Source: Mediterranea massiliensis
GTDB taxonomy: Bacteria > Bacteroidota > Bacteroidia > Bacteroidales > Bacteroidaceae
Reading direction: 5' to 3'
NCBI GenBank assembly: GCA_015060685.1
Contig: SUXZ01000005.1
Coordinates: 108,753 to 172,752, forward strand
Length of the DNA: 64,000 bases
The notes below the pieces were generated by a model. It had not been told where the DNA came from and did not search any database. It saw only the letters and a list, made by a program, of their open reading frames with translations. The number at the start of each line of letters is the position of its first letter. Position 1 is the stretch's first letter. Made by a program: the position numbers and the translations under genes. Below, piece by piece: positions 8,713 to 17,284 of the stretch.

Positions 8713-8791
8713 AGGATTTTAATTTATTAAGCATACTAAAATTTAAGAATATTACAAAACAGATAAGAATAGTTATAAATCAGATAGTATC

Positions 8792-9334
8792 ATGATAAGA
8801 ATTGAACGGATTATAAATTGGAGAGATCCGCATTATAAATATGGTGAATTGGTATTGAAAGATTCATTTCCTACGAACGAATACCGCGATTTGACCGAAT
8901 TAAGAAAATACGTCAACAGCAACAATCTATTTCATTTCAACCTGATTTTGGACGATAATACTCCCATCGGTATCATCACATATTGGTTGCTTGATGCATG
9001 CTGTTATGTGGAGCATTTCGCCATTGAACAAAGTAAAAGGAATAGCGGATATGGAGAAAAGGTATTGAGCAAGCTTAAACAGCTTGTAGTAGAAAGGATA
9101 GTGCTTGAAGTAGAGATGCCAGAAGATGAAATTACCAAAAGGCGTATCAAGTTTTACGAAAGAGCAGGATTCACTCTATACAACAAGCCATACTTCCAAC
9201 CGCCCTATCGAAAGGAGGATAAACCGCTACCCATGCTAATCATGGCATACGGAAAAGAGATAAGCAATAAAGAGTTTATAGATATCAGAAATATCATCTA
9301 TAAAGAAGTATATCACTACACATTAGAATCATAA
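8792..9334 (+). CDS. GNAT-family N-acetyltransferase
   Basis: A 180-residue protein with the GNAT core: CYVEHFAIEQSKRNSGYGEKVL holds strand 4 and the acetyl-CoA pyrophosphate loop (R-N-S-G-Y-G), and IKFYERAGF is the usual motif B. The substrate (small molecule, peptide or protein amine) is not predictable. It is AT-richer than its neighbours and stands alone between the divergent Lrp-like gene and a bidirectional terminator. Confidence 0.88.
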   Translation: MIRIERIINWRDPHYKYGELVLKDSFPTNEYRDLTELRKYVNSNNLFHFNLILDDNTPIGIITYWLLDACCYVEHFAIEQSKRNSGYGEKVLSKLKQLVVERIVLEVEMPEDEITKRRIKFYERAGFTLYNKPYFQPPYRKEDKPLPMLIMAYGKEISNKEFIDIRNIIYKEVYHYTLES

Positions 9335-9335
9335 A

Positions 9336-9375
9336 AACAGAAGCGGGTGCCTATGATTAGACACCCGCTTCTGTT
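9336..9375. terminator. Bidirectional terminator between GNAT and exbD genes
   Basis: Fourteen-base arms AACAGAAGCGGGTG (9336-9349) and CACCCGCTTCTGTT (9362-9375) pair perfectly around a 12-base loop, just past the stops of two convergent genes. A-rich flank on the left and T-rich on the right suit termination in both directions. Confidence 0.85.
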
Positions 9376-9392
9376 ATATATGAATTAACTGA

Positions 9393-9857
9393 TTACTGAC
9401 GTAATGTAGCAGAATAGTTAATTTTCAAAGCATAAGCCTTACGCAAAGCCTCTTTGATATCTGTTACAATACCCATCTTTGTATCTTGGTCAACCTTCAA
9501 AGATACAGTCATCAATGGTTGATCTGATTCACTCATACTAGCGCGTTCACCGATAATGTAGTCTTGAATGTCTGCTACTTCAGAGAATGCATCATTCAAT
9601 TGGATACGGCTTTCAGCACCAAGTTGTTTGCGGAATTCAGCAGTCGGTTTACCTACATAAATGTAAGTTACCAATGACTTCTTTTCAAGTTTTTCCAACT
9701 CTGTTGCTTGCGGAACCTTAAACTCAACCTTCAAAGTAGTTTCACGCATAGTTGTTACCATCATAAAGAAGAACAACAATGTGAAAATCAAGTCAGGCAG
9801 AGAAGAAGTGTTCAACGCCGGCATTTTTCTCGAACCGGTTTTATTAAATTTTCCCAT
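9393..9857 (-). CDS. exbD: ExbD/TolR-family proton-channel subunit (second copy)
   Basis: A 154-residue single-pass inner-membrane protein. The helix at about 20-38 (SLPDLIFTLLFFFMMVTT) contains the conserved proton-handling Asp near its start, and the rest is a periplasmic domain. With ExbB it converts proton motive force into movement of TonB. It starts two bases after the stop of the first exbD. The two copies differ in length and sequence (154 and 195 residues), so they probably form a hetero-oligomer rather than being redundant. Confidence 0.92.
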   Translation of the reverse strand: MGKFNKTGSRKMPALNTSSLPDLIFTLLFFFMMVTTMRETTLKVEFKVPQATELEKLEKKSLVTYIYVGKPTAEFRKQLGAESRIQLNDAFSEVADIQDYIIGERASMSESDQPLMTVSLKVDQDTKMGIVTDIKEALRKAYALKINYSATLRQ

Positions 9858-9859
9858 AC

Positions 9860-10447
9860 TTATTTCTCTCCATACTTTTTAGGTTGTGCCTCAGAAATCT
9901 TTTGAGGATAGATATCACGAACTGCTTTTTGTTCGTCTTCGTTAAGCTCAGCATAGGATCTACCAAACTGTTTCATAGCGAGCTCATCGCGCAACTCATT
10001 GTAAGCTGCTACCAACTCGTTTTGAACAGCAAGATATACACTATATGAAGAACCACGGTCGCAACGCAAAGAGATAACGTGATTTTTGGTTACCATCACA
10101 TCACCAAAGAACTCAACGTTTTGGAGATGCTTTTCAGGTAAATTCTCGTCATCGTTAGGATTCGCAATAAATTCCTTTGCTCTTTCACGAACTTGATCTA
10201 CAGAGATGACGTCGTTACCACACATCAACTGGTCGTACAAATTCAAGAAGATAGGCAACATGTTACGTTCCTTAATCTTAACGTCTTCGTTTTGTTGGTT
10301 TTCTTCTGGTGGAGGTGGCAATTGACGTGCCAAACCACGGTCAGTATCCATAGAAGTCGTAATCAAGAAGAAGATCAGCAACAAGAATGCGATATCCGCT
10401 GTAGAACTCGAGTTTACCTCAGGTACTTCTCTTTTCTTTCTTGCCAT
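9860..10447 (-). CDS. exbD: ExbD/TolR-family proton-channel subunit (first copy)
   Basis: A 195-residue ExbD. After the basic N-terminus MARKKREVPEVNSSS comes the helix TADIAFLLLIFFLITTSM with the conserved Asp, then a Pro-rich stretch (RQLPPPPEEN) and the periplasmic domain, which here has an added C-terminal extension (MKQFGRSYAELNEDEQ onward). This long form with PPPP after the helix is typical of Bacteroidetes. It lies 37 bases after the unknown membrane protein and two bases before the second exbD. Confidence 0.92.
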   Translation of the reverse strand: MARKKREVPEVNSSSTADIAFLLLIFFLITTSMDTDRGLARQLPPPPEENQQNEDVKIKERNMLPIFLNLYDQLMCGNDVISVDQVRERAKEFIANPNDDENLPEKHLQNVEFFGDVMVTKNHVISLRCDRGSSYSVYLAVQNELVAAYNELRDELAMKQFGRSYAELNEDEQKAVRDIYPQKISEAQPKKYGEK

Positions 10448-10484
10448 TTTAATCTCTTTATTTAATTGAGATGAATCTCAAATT

Positions 10485-10958
10485 TTACGATAAAAGTTTC
10501 TTTACGCTACCAACGATAATAGACAATACAGCGATTGCGAAGAGAGCGTAAACAGAATAGATAAGCATATCAGCAGCTTGGCTCCAGAAACCTACGTTAC
10601 TTGTACCTTCGTAACCTAAGATTTCGATTTTTTCAGGGCTACCCAAGAACCAGCATACAGCAAGTGTAATGACAGAACCTGCTAACACATACAATGAGCC
10701 AGCAGAAGCCTTAGGGTTACATACCATGAAATATACGAAACTAACTACTGCTGCAATAGCTGCAATAATGAACAATGCATAGTTCAAATAAAGCAGGAAG
10801 TCTGTATTGGCAGGTTGCCAGATTTCAGGATCTACACTTGTAATTCTTGCTGCTTCTTCAGCGTCACCTCCTGTAAAGAAAAGGACAACTGCGGCAATGA
10901 TAGCAGCAAAAAGTGCATACAATACGTAGTATGATACTTTATAAGATAATTTAGCCAT
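10485..10958 (-). CDS. Conserved membrane protein inside the exb operon
   Basis: A 157-residue protein with four predicted membrane helices (about 8-27, 52-80, 87-105 and 130-152) and short loops; I recognise no catalytic motif. It sits between exbB (5 bases away) and exbD (37 bases), so it is almost surely co-transcribed and co-regulated with the proton channel. A structural or assembly role in the ExbB-ExbD complex is a reasonable guess, but the sequence gives no function. Confidence 0.8.
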   Translation of the reverse strand: MAKLSYKVSYYVLYALFAAIIAAVVLFFTGGDAEEAARITSVDPEIWQPANTDFLLYLNYALFIIAAIAAVVSFVYFMVCNPKASAGSLYVLAGSVITLAVCWFLGSPEKIEILGYEGTSNVGFWSQAADMLIYSVYALFAIAVLSIIVGSVKKLLS

Positions 10959-10963
10959 TTTCT

Positions 10964-11728
10964 TTATTTTTTGTATTTCAGATCATATTTAATAACTAAG
11001 TCTAACAATGTAACAGAAGAATCTTCCATTTCGCTTGTTAAAGCTTCAATCTTAGACAAGATATAGTTATAGAATACTTGGAGGATCAATGCAACGATCA
11101 AACCGAGGATGGTTGTCAACAAGGCCACCTTCATACCACCAGCAACAACTGTTGGAGAGATATCACCTACTTGTTGGATCTTATCGAATGCTTGAACCAT
11201 ACCGATTACAGTACCCATAAAACCGAGTGATGGAGCCATAGCGATGAACAATGTGATCCAAGAGCAACCCTTTTCCAAGTAGCCAGCTTGAACGCCACCG
11301 TAAGAAACTACAGACTTTTCAACTACGTCGATACCTTGATCCAAACGCATCAAACCTTGGTAGTAGATAGAAGCGATAGGACCGCGAGTGTTACGTGCGA
11401 TGTCCTTAGCACCTTCAACATCACCCTTACCCAAAGCTTCTTCGATAGAAGCGATGAACTTCTTAGTGTTCACTTCAGCCAAGCTCAAATAGATAATACG
11501 TTCGATACAGAAAGCCAAACCGATAACCAAAGCGATAGTAGGCAATGACATGAAGAGCGCGTCACCTTCGATGAACTTAGTCTTCAAAGTTTTGTGGATA
11601 CCACCTTCTACATCAGCGGCTACTACTTCTGTTTGATCAACTGCAGGAGCATCTTGAGCCATAGCTAATTCAGTTGTGCCAAATGTCAAGGCACCAATCA
11701 CAGCAACAATTGCAAATAACTTTTTCAT
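10964..11728 (-). CDS. exbB: ExbB/TolQ/MotA proton-channel protein
   Basis: A 254-residue protein that begins with a cleavable-looking leader (MKKLFAIVAVIGALTFGTT to AMAQ), unusual for Proteobacteria but common in Bacteroidetes ExbB. Three membrane helices follow: about 60-80, 150-172 (MAPSLGFMGTVIGMVQAF) and 195-218 (KVALLTTILGLIVALILQVF), with the family's conserved Gly-rich and Thr-containing faces. It is first in an operon with the unknown membrane protein and two exbD genes; tonB lies 3 kb away with its own promoter. The 94 bases between exbB and the tRNA are almost pure A/T. Confidence 0.94.
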   Translation of the reverse strand: MKKLFAIVAVIGALTFGTTELAMAQDAPAVDQTEVVAADVEGGIHKTLKTKFIEGDALFMSLPTIALVIGLAFCIERIIYLSLAEVNTKKFIASIEEALGKGDVEGAKDIARNTRGPIASIYYQGLMRLDQGIDVVEKSVVSYGGVQAGYLEKGCSWITLFIAMAPSLGFMGTVIGMVQAFDKIQQVGDISPTVVAGGMKVALLTTILGLIVALILQVFYNYILSKIEALTSEMEDSSVTLLDLVIKYDLKYKK

Positions 11729-11822
11729 TGTGTGTCTAAATTTTAAGATTAATTAATTAAATTACTATTATTATATTTATTACTATTATTTATTGTTTCC
11801 ATCTAAAATTTCATTCTCCATG

Positions 11823-11910
11823 CGGAGAGACGGGGATTCGAACCCCGGATACCCTTTTGGGGTATACACGCTTTCCAGGCGTGCCTCTTCAACCACTCGA
11901 GCACCTCTCC
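11823..11910 (-). tRNA. tRNA-Ser (anticodon GGA)
   Basis: An 88-base tRNA on the minus strand. The acceptor arm pairs GGAGAGG with the 3' CTCTCC side, the anticodon loop reads CTGGAAA (GGA, reading UCC/UCU), a long class II variable arm (TACCC-CAAAA-GGGTA) is present, and the T arm contains GGTTCGAATCC. The discriminator is G, as required for serine. CCA is not encoded. A sequence CAAATTAC at 11937-11944 (TAATTTG on the minus strand) may be its -7 box. Confidence 0.97.
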
Positions 11911-12072
11911 ATTGGGCACTTTTCTGAAATCGGGTGCAAATTACGAAAAAAATACGAATTAGCAGCAATTTCAGCTACAAATGTATTCTTTTTTTTTATC
12001 TCTCGCACCATTCTTTGATTTTTATATGAAATAAAAACCAAAAATTAATAAACTTTAAAACCTTTGAGGGTG

Positions 12073-12855
12073 TTATTGACCCATTCCGAAGAGTTTTAAA
12101 GCATTTTTCGTGGTTTGTTCGGCCACTTTTTCGGGTGGCAGTTTACAAACCTCCGAAAGTTTGTTCAACGTATCCTTAACGTATGCACTCTCGTTCCGTT
12201 TCCCCCTATTGGGTACTGGCGTCAAGTAGGGTGCATCGGTTTCTATCAACAGCCGTTCAATGGGAGCATCCACCAATACATCGGGCAGGGTTGATTTCTT
12301 GAAGGTCAACACTCCGTTTACACCGATGTAGAAGTTTACAAACTCCAACAGTTTCTTCAATTCGTCCGCATTGCCGGTAAAACTATGAAAGACTCCCCTC
12401 AATGCGGAATTTCTATACGGCTCCAACACCTTATATATATATTCGAATGCTTCACGCGTATGAATCACTATTGGCAAATTGTATTGCAACGCCCATTCTA
12501 TCTGTCTTTCAAAGACCACCAGTTGTTCATTCAAATAGGTTTTATCCCAATACAGGTCAAGACCTATCTCTCCTATCGCCACATAGCGTTTGGCGTTTTC
12601 CTCCAATTGTCGTTGAACGATTTCCAGTTCCTTCAGATAGTCCTCCTTCACCGAAGTGGGATGCAACCCTATCATGGGGAAGCAACAATCGGGATATTCA
12701 TCACACGTCTTCAGCAATGGTTCGATAGTTGTGCTATCGATATTGGGCATGAATATGTGTGTTACCCCCGCTTGTTTGGCCCGTTCAATCACCAACGGCA
12801 AATCTTGGGTGAATTCTTCCAGAAAGAGATGCGCATGCGAATCTACCAAATACAT
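12073..12855 (-). CDS. TatD-family metal-dependent hydrolase / DNase
   Basis: A 260-residue TIM-barrel hydrolase. The ATG at 12855 is chosen; it lies one base after the stop of the gene upstream in the operon, and a GTG at 12876 would overlap that gene. Metal-binding motifs are visible: DSHAHL at the N-terminus, AIGEIGLDLYWD, PIVIHTREAFE, GVFHSFTG and LLIETDAPYLTP. TatD proteins are 3'-5' DNases or RNA exonucleases in the cytoplasm. Last gene of the order polyprenyl synthase, unknown protein, TatD. Confidence 0.94.
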   Translation of the reverse strand: MYLVDSHAHLFLEEFTQDLPLVIERAKQAGVTHIFMPNIDSTTIEPLLKTCDEYPDCCFPMIGLHPTSVKEDYLKELEIVQRQLEENAKRYVAIGEIGLDLYWDKTYLNEQLVVFERQIEWALQYNLPIVIHTREAFEYIYKVLEPYRNSALRGVFHSFTGNADELKKLLEFVNFYIGVNGVLTFKKSTLPDVLVDAPIERLLIETDAPYLTPVPNRGKRNESAYVKDTLNKLSEVCKLPPEKVAEQTTKNALKLFGMGQ

Positions 12856-12856
12856 G

Positions 12857-13558
12857 TCATTCCGGTTTAGTTTCACCTGTCCGATAATAATATATCAATC
12901 CGTAATCCCTACAGAGGTTCAATCTCTTTTCGTTAGGAGTTACATCCTCGAATTTCTTCTCCACTTGATTCCACACATCCAAAATCAAGGCATCGGCCTC
13001 TTCGCGCATGGCGGCAAGCGTTTCCAAGCTACGTGTTGTAGCCATCTGAAACTCCTTTTGCTTTTCGTAGCTTTGCATAAAGATGTCGAAGTGAACTTTT
13101 ACCTTTGCGATGGTGGGATTATAAATAGGCACTCCACCCATGGACATACGTTTTTGTTCGCCGGCTATGACTTTTGTCCCCCAATCGGCAAGATTGGCAT
13201 CGGTAGTCAGGTCGGGAACAACGTGATTCCTTGCGTCGAGGCCATAGTAATCTTTGTGAGATGCCCGGATTTCGGCACGAATAACGGCCAAGTTGAGCAC
13301 TTGAATAAAATGCGAAAGGTATAGCCTTGCCATTTTAGCATTCGCCGCATGCTTATGGCCGGCTTTGGCCTGCCGTTCGTAGCACTCCATGTAGAAGGAG
13401 TGTGCCGCGTCGAATTTGGTCAAGAAGTTGCGCACCAACGAAAGCGACTTCAACGAGAAGGCCAATTCGTAAACATTCAGGTTTTCGCCTTTGTTCACGA
13501 TGGCATTCAACGCTCTTATTCGCGCCTGGTCTGTATTTGGCAATCTTCTATACGGCAT
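12857..13558 (-). CDS. Conserved protein of unknown function
   Basis: A 233-residue soluble protein with no signal peptide or membrane helix. It is largely helical with many charged residues, and includes a conserved-looking stretch LYLSHFIQVLNLAVIRAEI and an aromatic C-terminal motif RDYGLIYYYRTGE. I recognise homologous-looking proteins only as Bacteroidales conserved hypotheticals. It begins three bases after the polyprenyl synthase stop and ends one base before tatD, so it belongs to that operon. No function can be assigned. Confidence 0.82.
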   Translation of the reverse strand: MPYRRLPNTDQARIRALNAIVNKGENLNVYELAFSLKSLSLVRNFLTKFDAAHSFYMECYERQAKAGHKHAANAKMARLYLSHFIQVLNLAVIRAEIRASHKDYYGLDARNHVVPDLTTDANLADWGTKVIAGEQKRMSMGGVPIYNPTIAKVKVHFDIFMQSYEKQKEFQMATTRSLETLAAMREEADALILDVWNQVEKKFEDVTPNEKRLNLCRDYGLIYYYRTGETKPE

Positions 13559-13561
13559 GCT

Positions 13562-14536
13562 TTATACTTCTCTATTCATTAAATCGTTCATCAGCTTTCT
13601 GAGTTGTTGCTTGTTCGAATCAGGCACATTCAAGGCTGACAGATTCTTTTCTGCCTGTTTGGTATAGGCCAATATCTTCTCTTCGCACATGGCCTTCACT
13701 CCGATTTGATTGTAGAGTTCGGTCACGGCTTGGATTTTCTGTTTGGGTTCGAATTGCTCTTTGGCAATCCATTCATTCAGTTGTTGCAACTGATTTTCGT
13801 CGGCATTGGCCAATGCCTGAATCAGCATGTATGTCTTCTTGTTGCACAAGATGTCGCCACCGATATTCTTTCCGAATACCGCGGTGTCGCCATACACATC
13901 GAGCAAGTCGTCTTTCAATTGGAAGGCAAGTCCCAAGTTTATGCCGAAGTCATACAGGTTTTCTGCATCTTCCTCAGATGCACCAGCCATGATTGCACCA
14001 ATTTTCATGCTTGCGGCCAGGAGGACGGATGTTTTCAAACGAATCATTTCGATGTATTCGCTTTCCTGCACATCGTTGCGTTGTTCGAATTCCATGTCCA
14101 TCTGTTGTCCTTCACAGATTTCCATGGCCGTCTGGCTAAAGATATCCATTAACGCCTTCAAGTGAGCGGCAGGGCATTGCGCCATATACTGATAGGCCAA
14201 CACCAGCATTGCATCGCCCGAAAGGATAGCAGCATTGTCTCCCCAAACGCGGTGAACGGTATCCTTGCCGCGTCGTTTGTCTGCTCTGTCCATCAAGTCA
14301 TCGTGCAACAATGTATAGTTGTGATACACTTCGATAGCCGTTGCCGGTGCATAAACGGCCTCTACATCCTCACGATAAAGGTTATAGGCCATCATCATAA
14401 GTACGGGACGAATGCGCTTGCCACCTAATGAAAGCACATAAGTGATGGGGTCGTACAAACCGTGCGGAGGGCGAGCATATTGCAGGTTGGCAATATGTTG
14501 GTTTATCTTTTCGAGCAGATGATTGGGTTCGAACAT
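13562..14536 (-). CDS. Polyprenyl diphosphate synthase
   Basis: A 324-residue trans-prenyltransferase. It condenses isopentenyl diphosphate with allylic diphosphates to make long isoprenoid chains (for quinones) or shorter farnesyl/geranylgeranyl units. Both Asp-rich metal sites are present: LLHDDLMDRAD and QLKDDLLDVYGD, and the substrate site GGKRIRPVL is near residue 35. The residues just before the first motif (VYHNYTLLHDD) are of the type that controls chain length, but I cannot set the product length by eye. First gene of an operon with an unknown protein and tatD; ispH of the same isoprenoid pathway lies 1.8 kb away on the other strand. Confidence 0.93.
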   Translation of the reverse strand: MFEPNHLLEKINQHIANLQYARPPHGLYDPITYVLSLGGKRIRPVLMMMAYNLYREDVEAVYAPATAIEVYHNYTLLHDDLMDRADKRRGKDTVHRVWGDNAAILSGDAMLVLAYQYMAQCPAAHLKALMDIFSQTAMEICEGQQMDMEFEQRNDVQESEYIEMIRLKTSVLLAASMKIGAIMAGASEEDAENLYDFGINLGLAFQLKDDLLDVYGDTAVFGKNIGGDILCNKKTYMLIQALANADENQLQQLNEWIAKEQFEPKQKIQAVTELYNQIGVKAMCEEKILAYTKQAEKNLSALNVPDSNKQQLRKLMNDLMNREV

Positions 14537-14570
14537 GCTTTTCCTAATATAAATTAAGGTGTAATATGAA

Positions 14571-14596
14571 GAGAGGCTGCTTTGGGGCAGCCTCTC
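14571..14596 (-). terminator. Terminator downstream of tonB
   Basis: Ten-base perfect arms GAGAGGCTGC (14571-14580) and GCAGCCTCTC (14587-14596) with a six-base loop, 17 bases after the tonB stop. The trailing sequence is only moderately T-rich on the minus strand. Confidence 0.8.
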
Positions 14597-14613
14597 AACT
14601 TATTATTGTTTCA

Positions 14614-15306
14614 TTACTGCAATCTGAACATTACAGGAACGGTGAAGCGACAACGTACAGCCTTACCACGTTGCTTACCAGGTTTCCACTTAGGCATACC
14701 CGAGATTACGCGGAGAGCTTCCTTATCCAAGTATGGGTCAACGCTACGCATTACCTTAGCGTCAACGATACTACCGTCTCTGTTAACAACGAATTGCACG
14801 ATTACACGACCTTGAGTACCGTTTTCTTGTGCAATAGCAGGATACTTGATGTTCTTGCTCAAGTATTGCATCAAGCCAGACATACCACCGTTAGGGAATT
14901 CAGGAGATTCTTCTACGATTTCGAAGATTTGTTGTTCTTCTGGTTCTTCCTCTTCTTCAGCAGGAGCAACGTACTTGATTTCCACTTGTTGACCCAACTC
15001 TTCAGTAGACATGATTTCTGTTTCTTCTACTTCAACGTCGTCTTCAACAATAGTCAACTCCTCGATTACTTGTGGTGCTGGAGGTGGCGGTGGGGGTGGA
15101 ACATCTTCTGGTTGTTCAGTGATAGGAATGTCCAACTCTTCTTCAATCACAAGATCGGAGATCGCACCGCTCAAGTCAACCTTAACGTCACGTTTCGACC
15201 ACTCGAAAGCGACAAACATGATGCCAAGGATGATGACATAACCGATGAGCATCCATGTAGACTTTTTGTTTTCCAAGTCTGCCTTTTTGGTTTTCTTAAT
15301 TTCCAT
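14614..15306 (-). CDS. tonB: Energy transducer TonB
   Basis: A 230-residue TonB. It has a short basic cytoplasmic N-terminus, one membrane helix at about 18-36 (WMLIGYVIILGIMFVAFEW), a Pro-rich periplasmic spacer with PPPPPPPAP and many Glu/Val residues, and the C-terminal domain (from about 145) with the hallmark YPAIAQENGTQGRVIVQFVV and KWKPGKQRGKAV. It carries energy from ExbB-ExbD to TonB-dependent outer-membrane receptors. It is not in the exb operon but lies 2.9 kb away with its own promoter and terminator. Confidence 0.96.
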   Translation of the reverse strand: MEIKKTKKADLENKKSTWMLIGYVIILGIMFVAFEWSKRDVKVDLSGAISDLVIEEELDIPITEQPEDVPPPPPPPAPQVIEELTIVEDDVEVEETEIMSTEELGQQVEIKYVAPAEEEEEPEEQQIFEIVEESPEFPNGGMSGLMQYLSKNIKYPAIAQENGTQGRVIVQFVVNRDGSIVDAKVMRSVDPYLDKEALRVISGMPKWKPGKQRGKAVRCRFTVPVMFRLQ

Positions 15307-15346
15307 AATTTATCTTTTTTATTTTTTAGTGTTTCTCATTTGGGAA

Positions 15347-15354
15347 CAAATATA
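15347..15354 (-). promoter_or_regulatory. -7 promoter box of tonB
   Basis: TATATTTG on the minus strand, 40 bases before the tonB ATG. A second match, TACATTTG, lies at 15460-15467 on the same strand and could give a longer leader. Only mapping would tell which is used. Confidence 0.6.
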
Positions 15355-15489
15355 TGACTTTTCCGACAAATGTCCACGCCTAACGTGTTTTTTTACGCAA
15401 ATAAGGGCATTTTTTTGTTTTTTTAATCTTTCAAAAGGCCCATTTTGCTTTTTGTGCCACAAATGTAGCGAGATATTTTAAAAATCGTG

Positions 15490-15497
15490 TATCTTTG
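15490..15497 (+). promoter_or_regulatory. -7 promoter box of cmk-ispH
   Basis: TATCTTTG, an exact consensus match. The transcript would start near 15503 and so would carry the palindrome pair at 15505-15548 at its very 5' end, before the cmk ATG at 15602. Confidence 0.65.
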
Positions 15498-15504
15498 GCC
15501 AAAA

Positions 15505-15548
15505 TATTTTTCATTAAGGGAAAAATAATTTTCTCTTAAGGGAAAATA
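15505..15548. repeat. Palindrome array in the cmk 5' leader (22-bp spacing)
   Basis: Two dyads with core TTAA flanked by pyrimidine-rich left and purine-rich right arms (TTTTTC-A-TTAA-GGGAAAA and TTTTCTC-TTAA-GGGAAAA). Their centres, 15515/15516 and 15537/15538, are 22 bp apart. A weak third unit (TTTTCC-ATAA) is near 15551-15560. The layout matches other arrays in the window although the core sequence differs. Confidence 0.7.
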
Positions 15549-15601
15549 GATTTTCCATAAAGCATAAATATAATAAGGTATAAAATAAAACATCAACAAA
15601 T

Positions 15602-16327
15602 ATGAAGAAAATCACCATCGCCATCGACGGCTTTTCATCGTGCGGGAAAAGCACAATGGCCAAAGACTTGGCACGCGAGATTGGATACATCTATATTGAT
15701 AGCGGTGCCATGTATCGTGCCGTCACACTCTATTGCATTGAAAACGGCCTGGCCGAAAACGGAGAGATAGATAAGGAGAAGCTGAAAGCATCGATGAATC
15801 AGATAAACATCAGTTTCCAACTGAATGCCGAAACCGGACGCCCCGATACCTATCTGAACGGAGTCAATGTAGAGAGTAATATTCGCACCATGGAGGTATC
15901 GTCATTGGTCAGCCCGGTGGCTACACTCGACTTTGTCCGCGAAGCAATGGTTGCCCAGCAACAGGCCATGGGAAAAGAGAAAGGCATTGTGATGGATGGC
16001 CGCGACATCGGCACAACCGTATTCCCCGATGCTGAGCTGAAGATATTCGTTACCGCATCGGCCGAGGTGCGCGCACAACGCCGCTACGACGAGTTGAAAG
16101 CGAAAGGTCAGGAAGCCGGCTATGAAGAGATTTTGGCAAACGTCAAAGAGCGCGACTTCATCGACCAGAATCGGGAGGTTAGCCCATTGAGAAAGGCAGA
16201 CGACGCGATACTGTTGGACAACAGCAACCTCACCATTGCCGAACAGAAGGAGTGGCTGATGAAACAATACCAATTTGCAGTTGGCGGTATAGATAAGCTG
16301 ATAGAAGCATGGCAAGGATTGAAATAG
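15602..16327 (+). CDS. cmk: (d)CMP kinase
   Basis: A 241-residue cytidylate kinase that phosphorylates CMP and dCMP with ATP. It shows the P-loop [17 protein letters not shown] near residue 8, [13 protein letters not shown] for substrate binding, [20 protein letters not shown], and the lid RRYDEL. Its last 19 bases overlap the start of ispH, so the two are translationally coupled. Length is slightly above the E. coli enzyme. Confidence 0.96.
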   Translation: MKKITIAIDGFSSCGKSTMAKDLAREIGYIYIDSGAMYRAVTLYCIENGLAENGEIDKEKLKASMNQINISFQLNAETGRPDTYLNGVNVESNIRTMEVSSLVSPVATLDFVREAMVAQQQAMGKEKGIVMDGRDIGTTVFPDAELKIFVTASAEVRAQRRYDELKAKGQEAGYEEILANVKERDFIDQNREVSPLRKADDAILLDNSNLTIAEQKEWLMKQYQFAVGGIDKLIEAWQGLK

Positions 16328-17193
16328 ACGAAGGTTCGGGCTTCTGCTTTGGAGTGACAACGGCCATCAAGAAGGCCGAAGAAGAGTTGGCAAAGGGAGG
16401 CATCCTCTATTGCTTAGGGGATATTGTACACAATAGCCGAGAGGTTGAACGTCTGAAAACCATGGGATTGATTACCATCAACCACGAAGAGTTCAACCAA
16501 CTACAAAATGCCAAAGTATTGCTTCGCGCCCATGGCGAGCCGCCCGAAACCTACGCCATTGCCCAACGCAACAACATCGAAATCATCGATGCCACCTGTC
16601 CGGTAGTGTTGCGCCTGCAAAAGCGCATCAAGCAGGAATATACCCAGCAGCAAGAGGGCGAAGAGAAGCAAATCGTCATCTACGGCAAGAACGGACATGC
16701 CGAAGTGCTGGGCTTGGTAGGACAAACCGCCGGCAAAGCCATCGTCATCGAGAAGTTGGAAGAGGCTAAGCAACTGGATTTCAGCCGAAGTATCCGCCTA
16801 TACTCGCAAACAACGAAGTCGCTTGAAGAGTTTCAACGCATCGTGGCATACATCCAAGAGCACATCTCGCCCAACGTCACCTTCGAGTATTACGACACCA
16901 TCTGCCGACAAGTGGCCAATCGCATCCCCAATATCCGCAAGTTTGCCTCCTCGCACGATGTAGTGTTGTTCGTCAGCGGCAAGAAGAGTTCGAACGGTAA
17001 AATCCTCTTCAACGAATGCCTCAGCATCAACCCCAACGCACACATCATCGATAGTGCTGAAGAGATAAATCCAAGTTGGCTATGCAATGCACAAAGCATC
17101 GGCATCTGCGGTGCCACCTCCACCCCCAAGTGGCTGATGGAAGAGATTCACGATGCCGTAGGTAAGTTGTTGACAAGCGAGCAAATGTCATAA
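16309..17193 (+). CDS. ispH: 4-hydroxy-3-methylbut-2-enyl diphosphate reductase
   Basis: A 294-residue 4Fe-4S enzyme that makes IPP and DMAPP in the last step of the MEP isoprenoid pathway. The three cluster cysteines are visible: C13 in GSGFCFGV, C96 in [12 protein letters not shown] and the third in [11 protein letters not shown] (about residue 199). HGEPPETY and [12 protein letters not shown] supply substrate contacts. It starts inside the end of cmk (19-base overlap). This pairing is common in Bacteroidales. Confidence 0.97.
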   Translation: MARIEIDEGSGFCFGVTTAIKKAEEELAKGGILYCLGDIVHNSREVERLKTMGLITINHEEFNQLQNAKVLLRAHGEPPETYAIAQRNNIEIIDATCPVVLRLQKRIKQEYTQQQEGEEKQIVIYGKNGHAEVLGLVGQTAGKAIVIEKLEEAKQLDFSRSIRLYSQTTKSLEEFQRIVAYIQEHISPNVTFEYYDTICRQVANRIPNIRKFASSHDVVLFVSGKKSSNGKILFNECLSINPNAHIIDSAEEINPSWLCNAQSIGICGATSTPKWLMEEIHDAVGKLLTSEQMS

Positions 17194-17250
17194 AAGGAGC
17201 AAACGAATGTCAAATCTTCGTTTTCGCTTGCATTTCCCCTCAACTTCATG

Positions 17251-17258
17251 TAATTTTG
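17251..17258 (+). promoter_or_regulatory. -7 promoter box of pfkA
   Basis: TAATTTTG matches TAnnTTTG. A CTTG at 17227-17230 lies 20 bases upstream as a near -33 element, and the ATG is at 17285. Confidence 0.65.
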
Positions 17259-17284
17259 CACCATATTTATAAAAAGGACAAACT

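Noticed and set aside
11786..11968. A 60-codon frame over the tRNA-Ser gene.
   Set aside because: It is explained by the tRNA, which folds with a complete class II structure.
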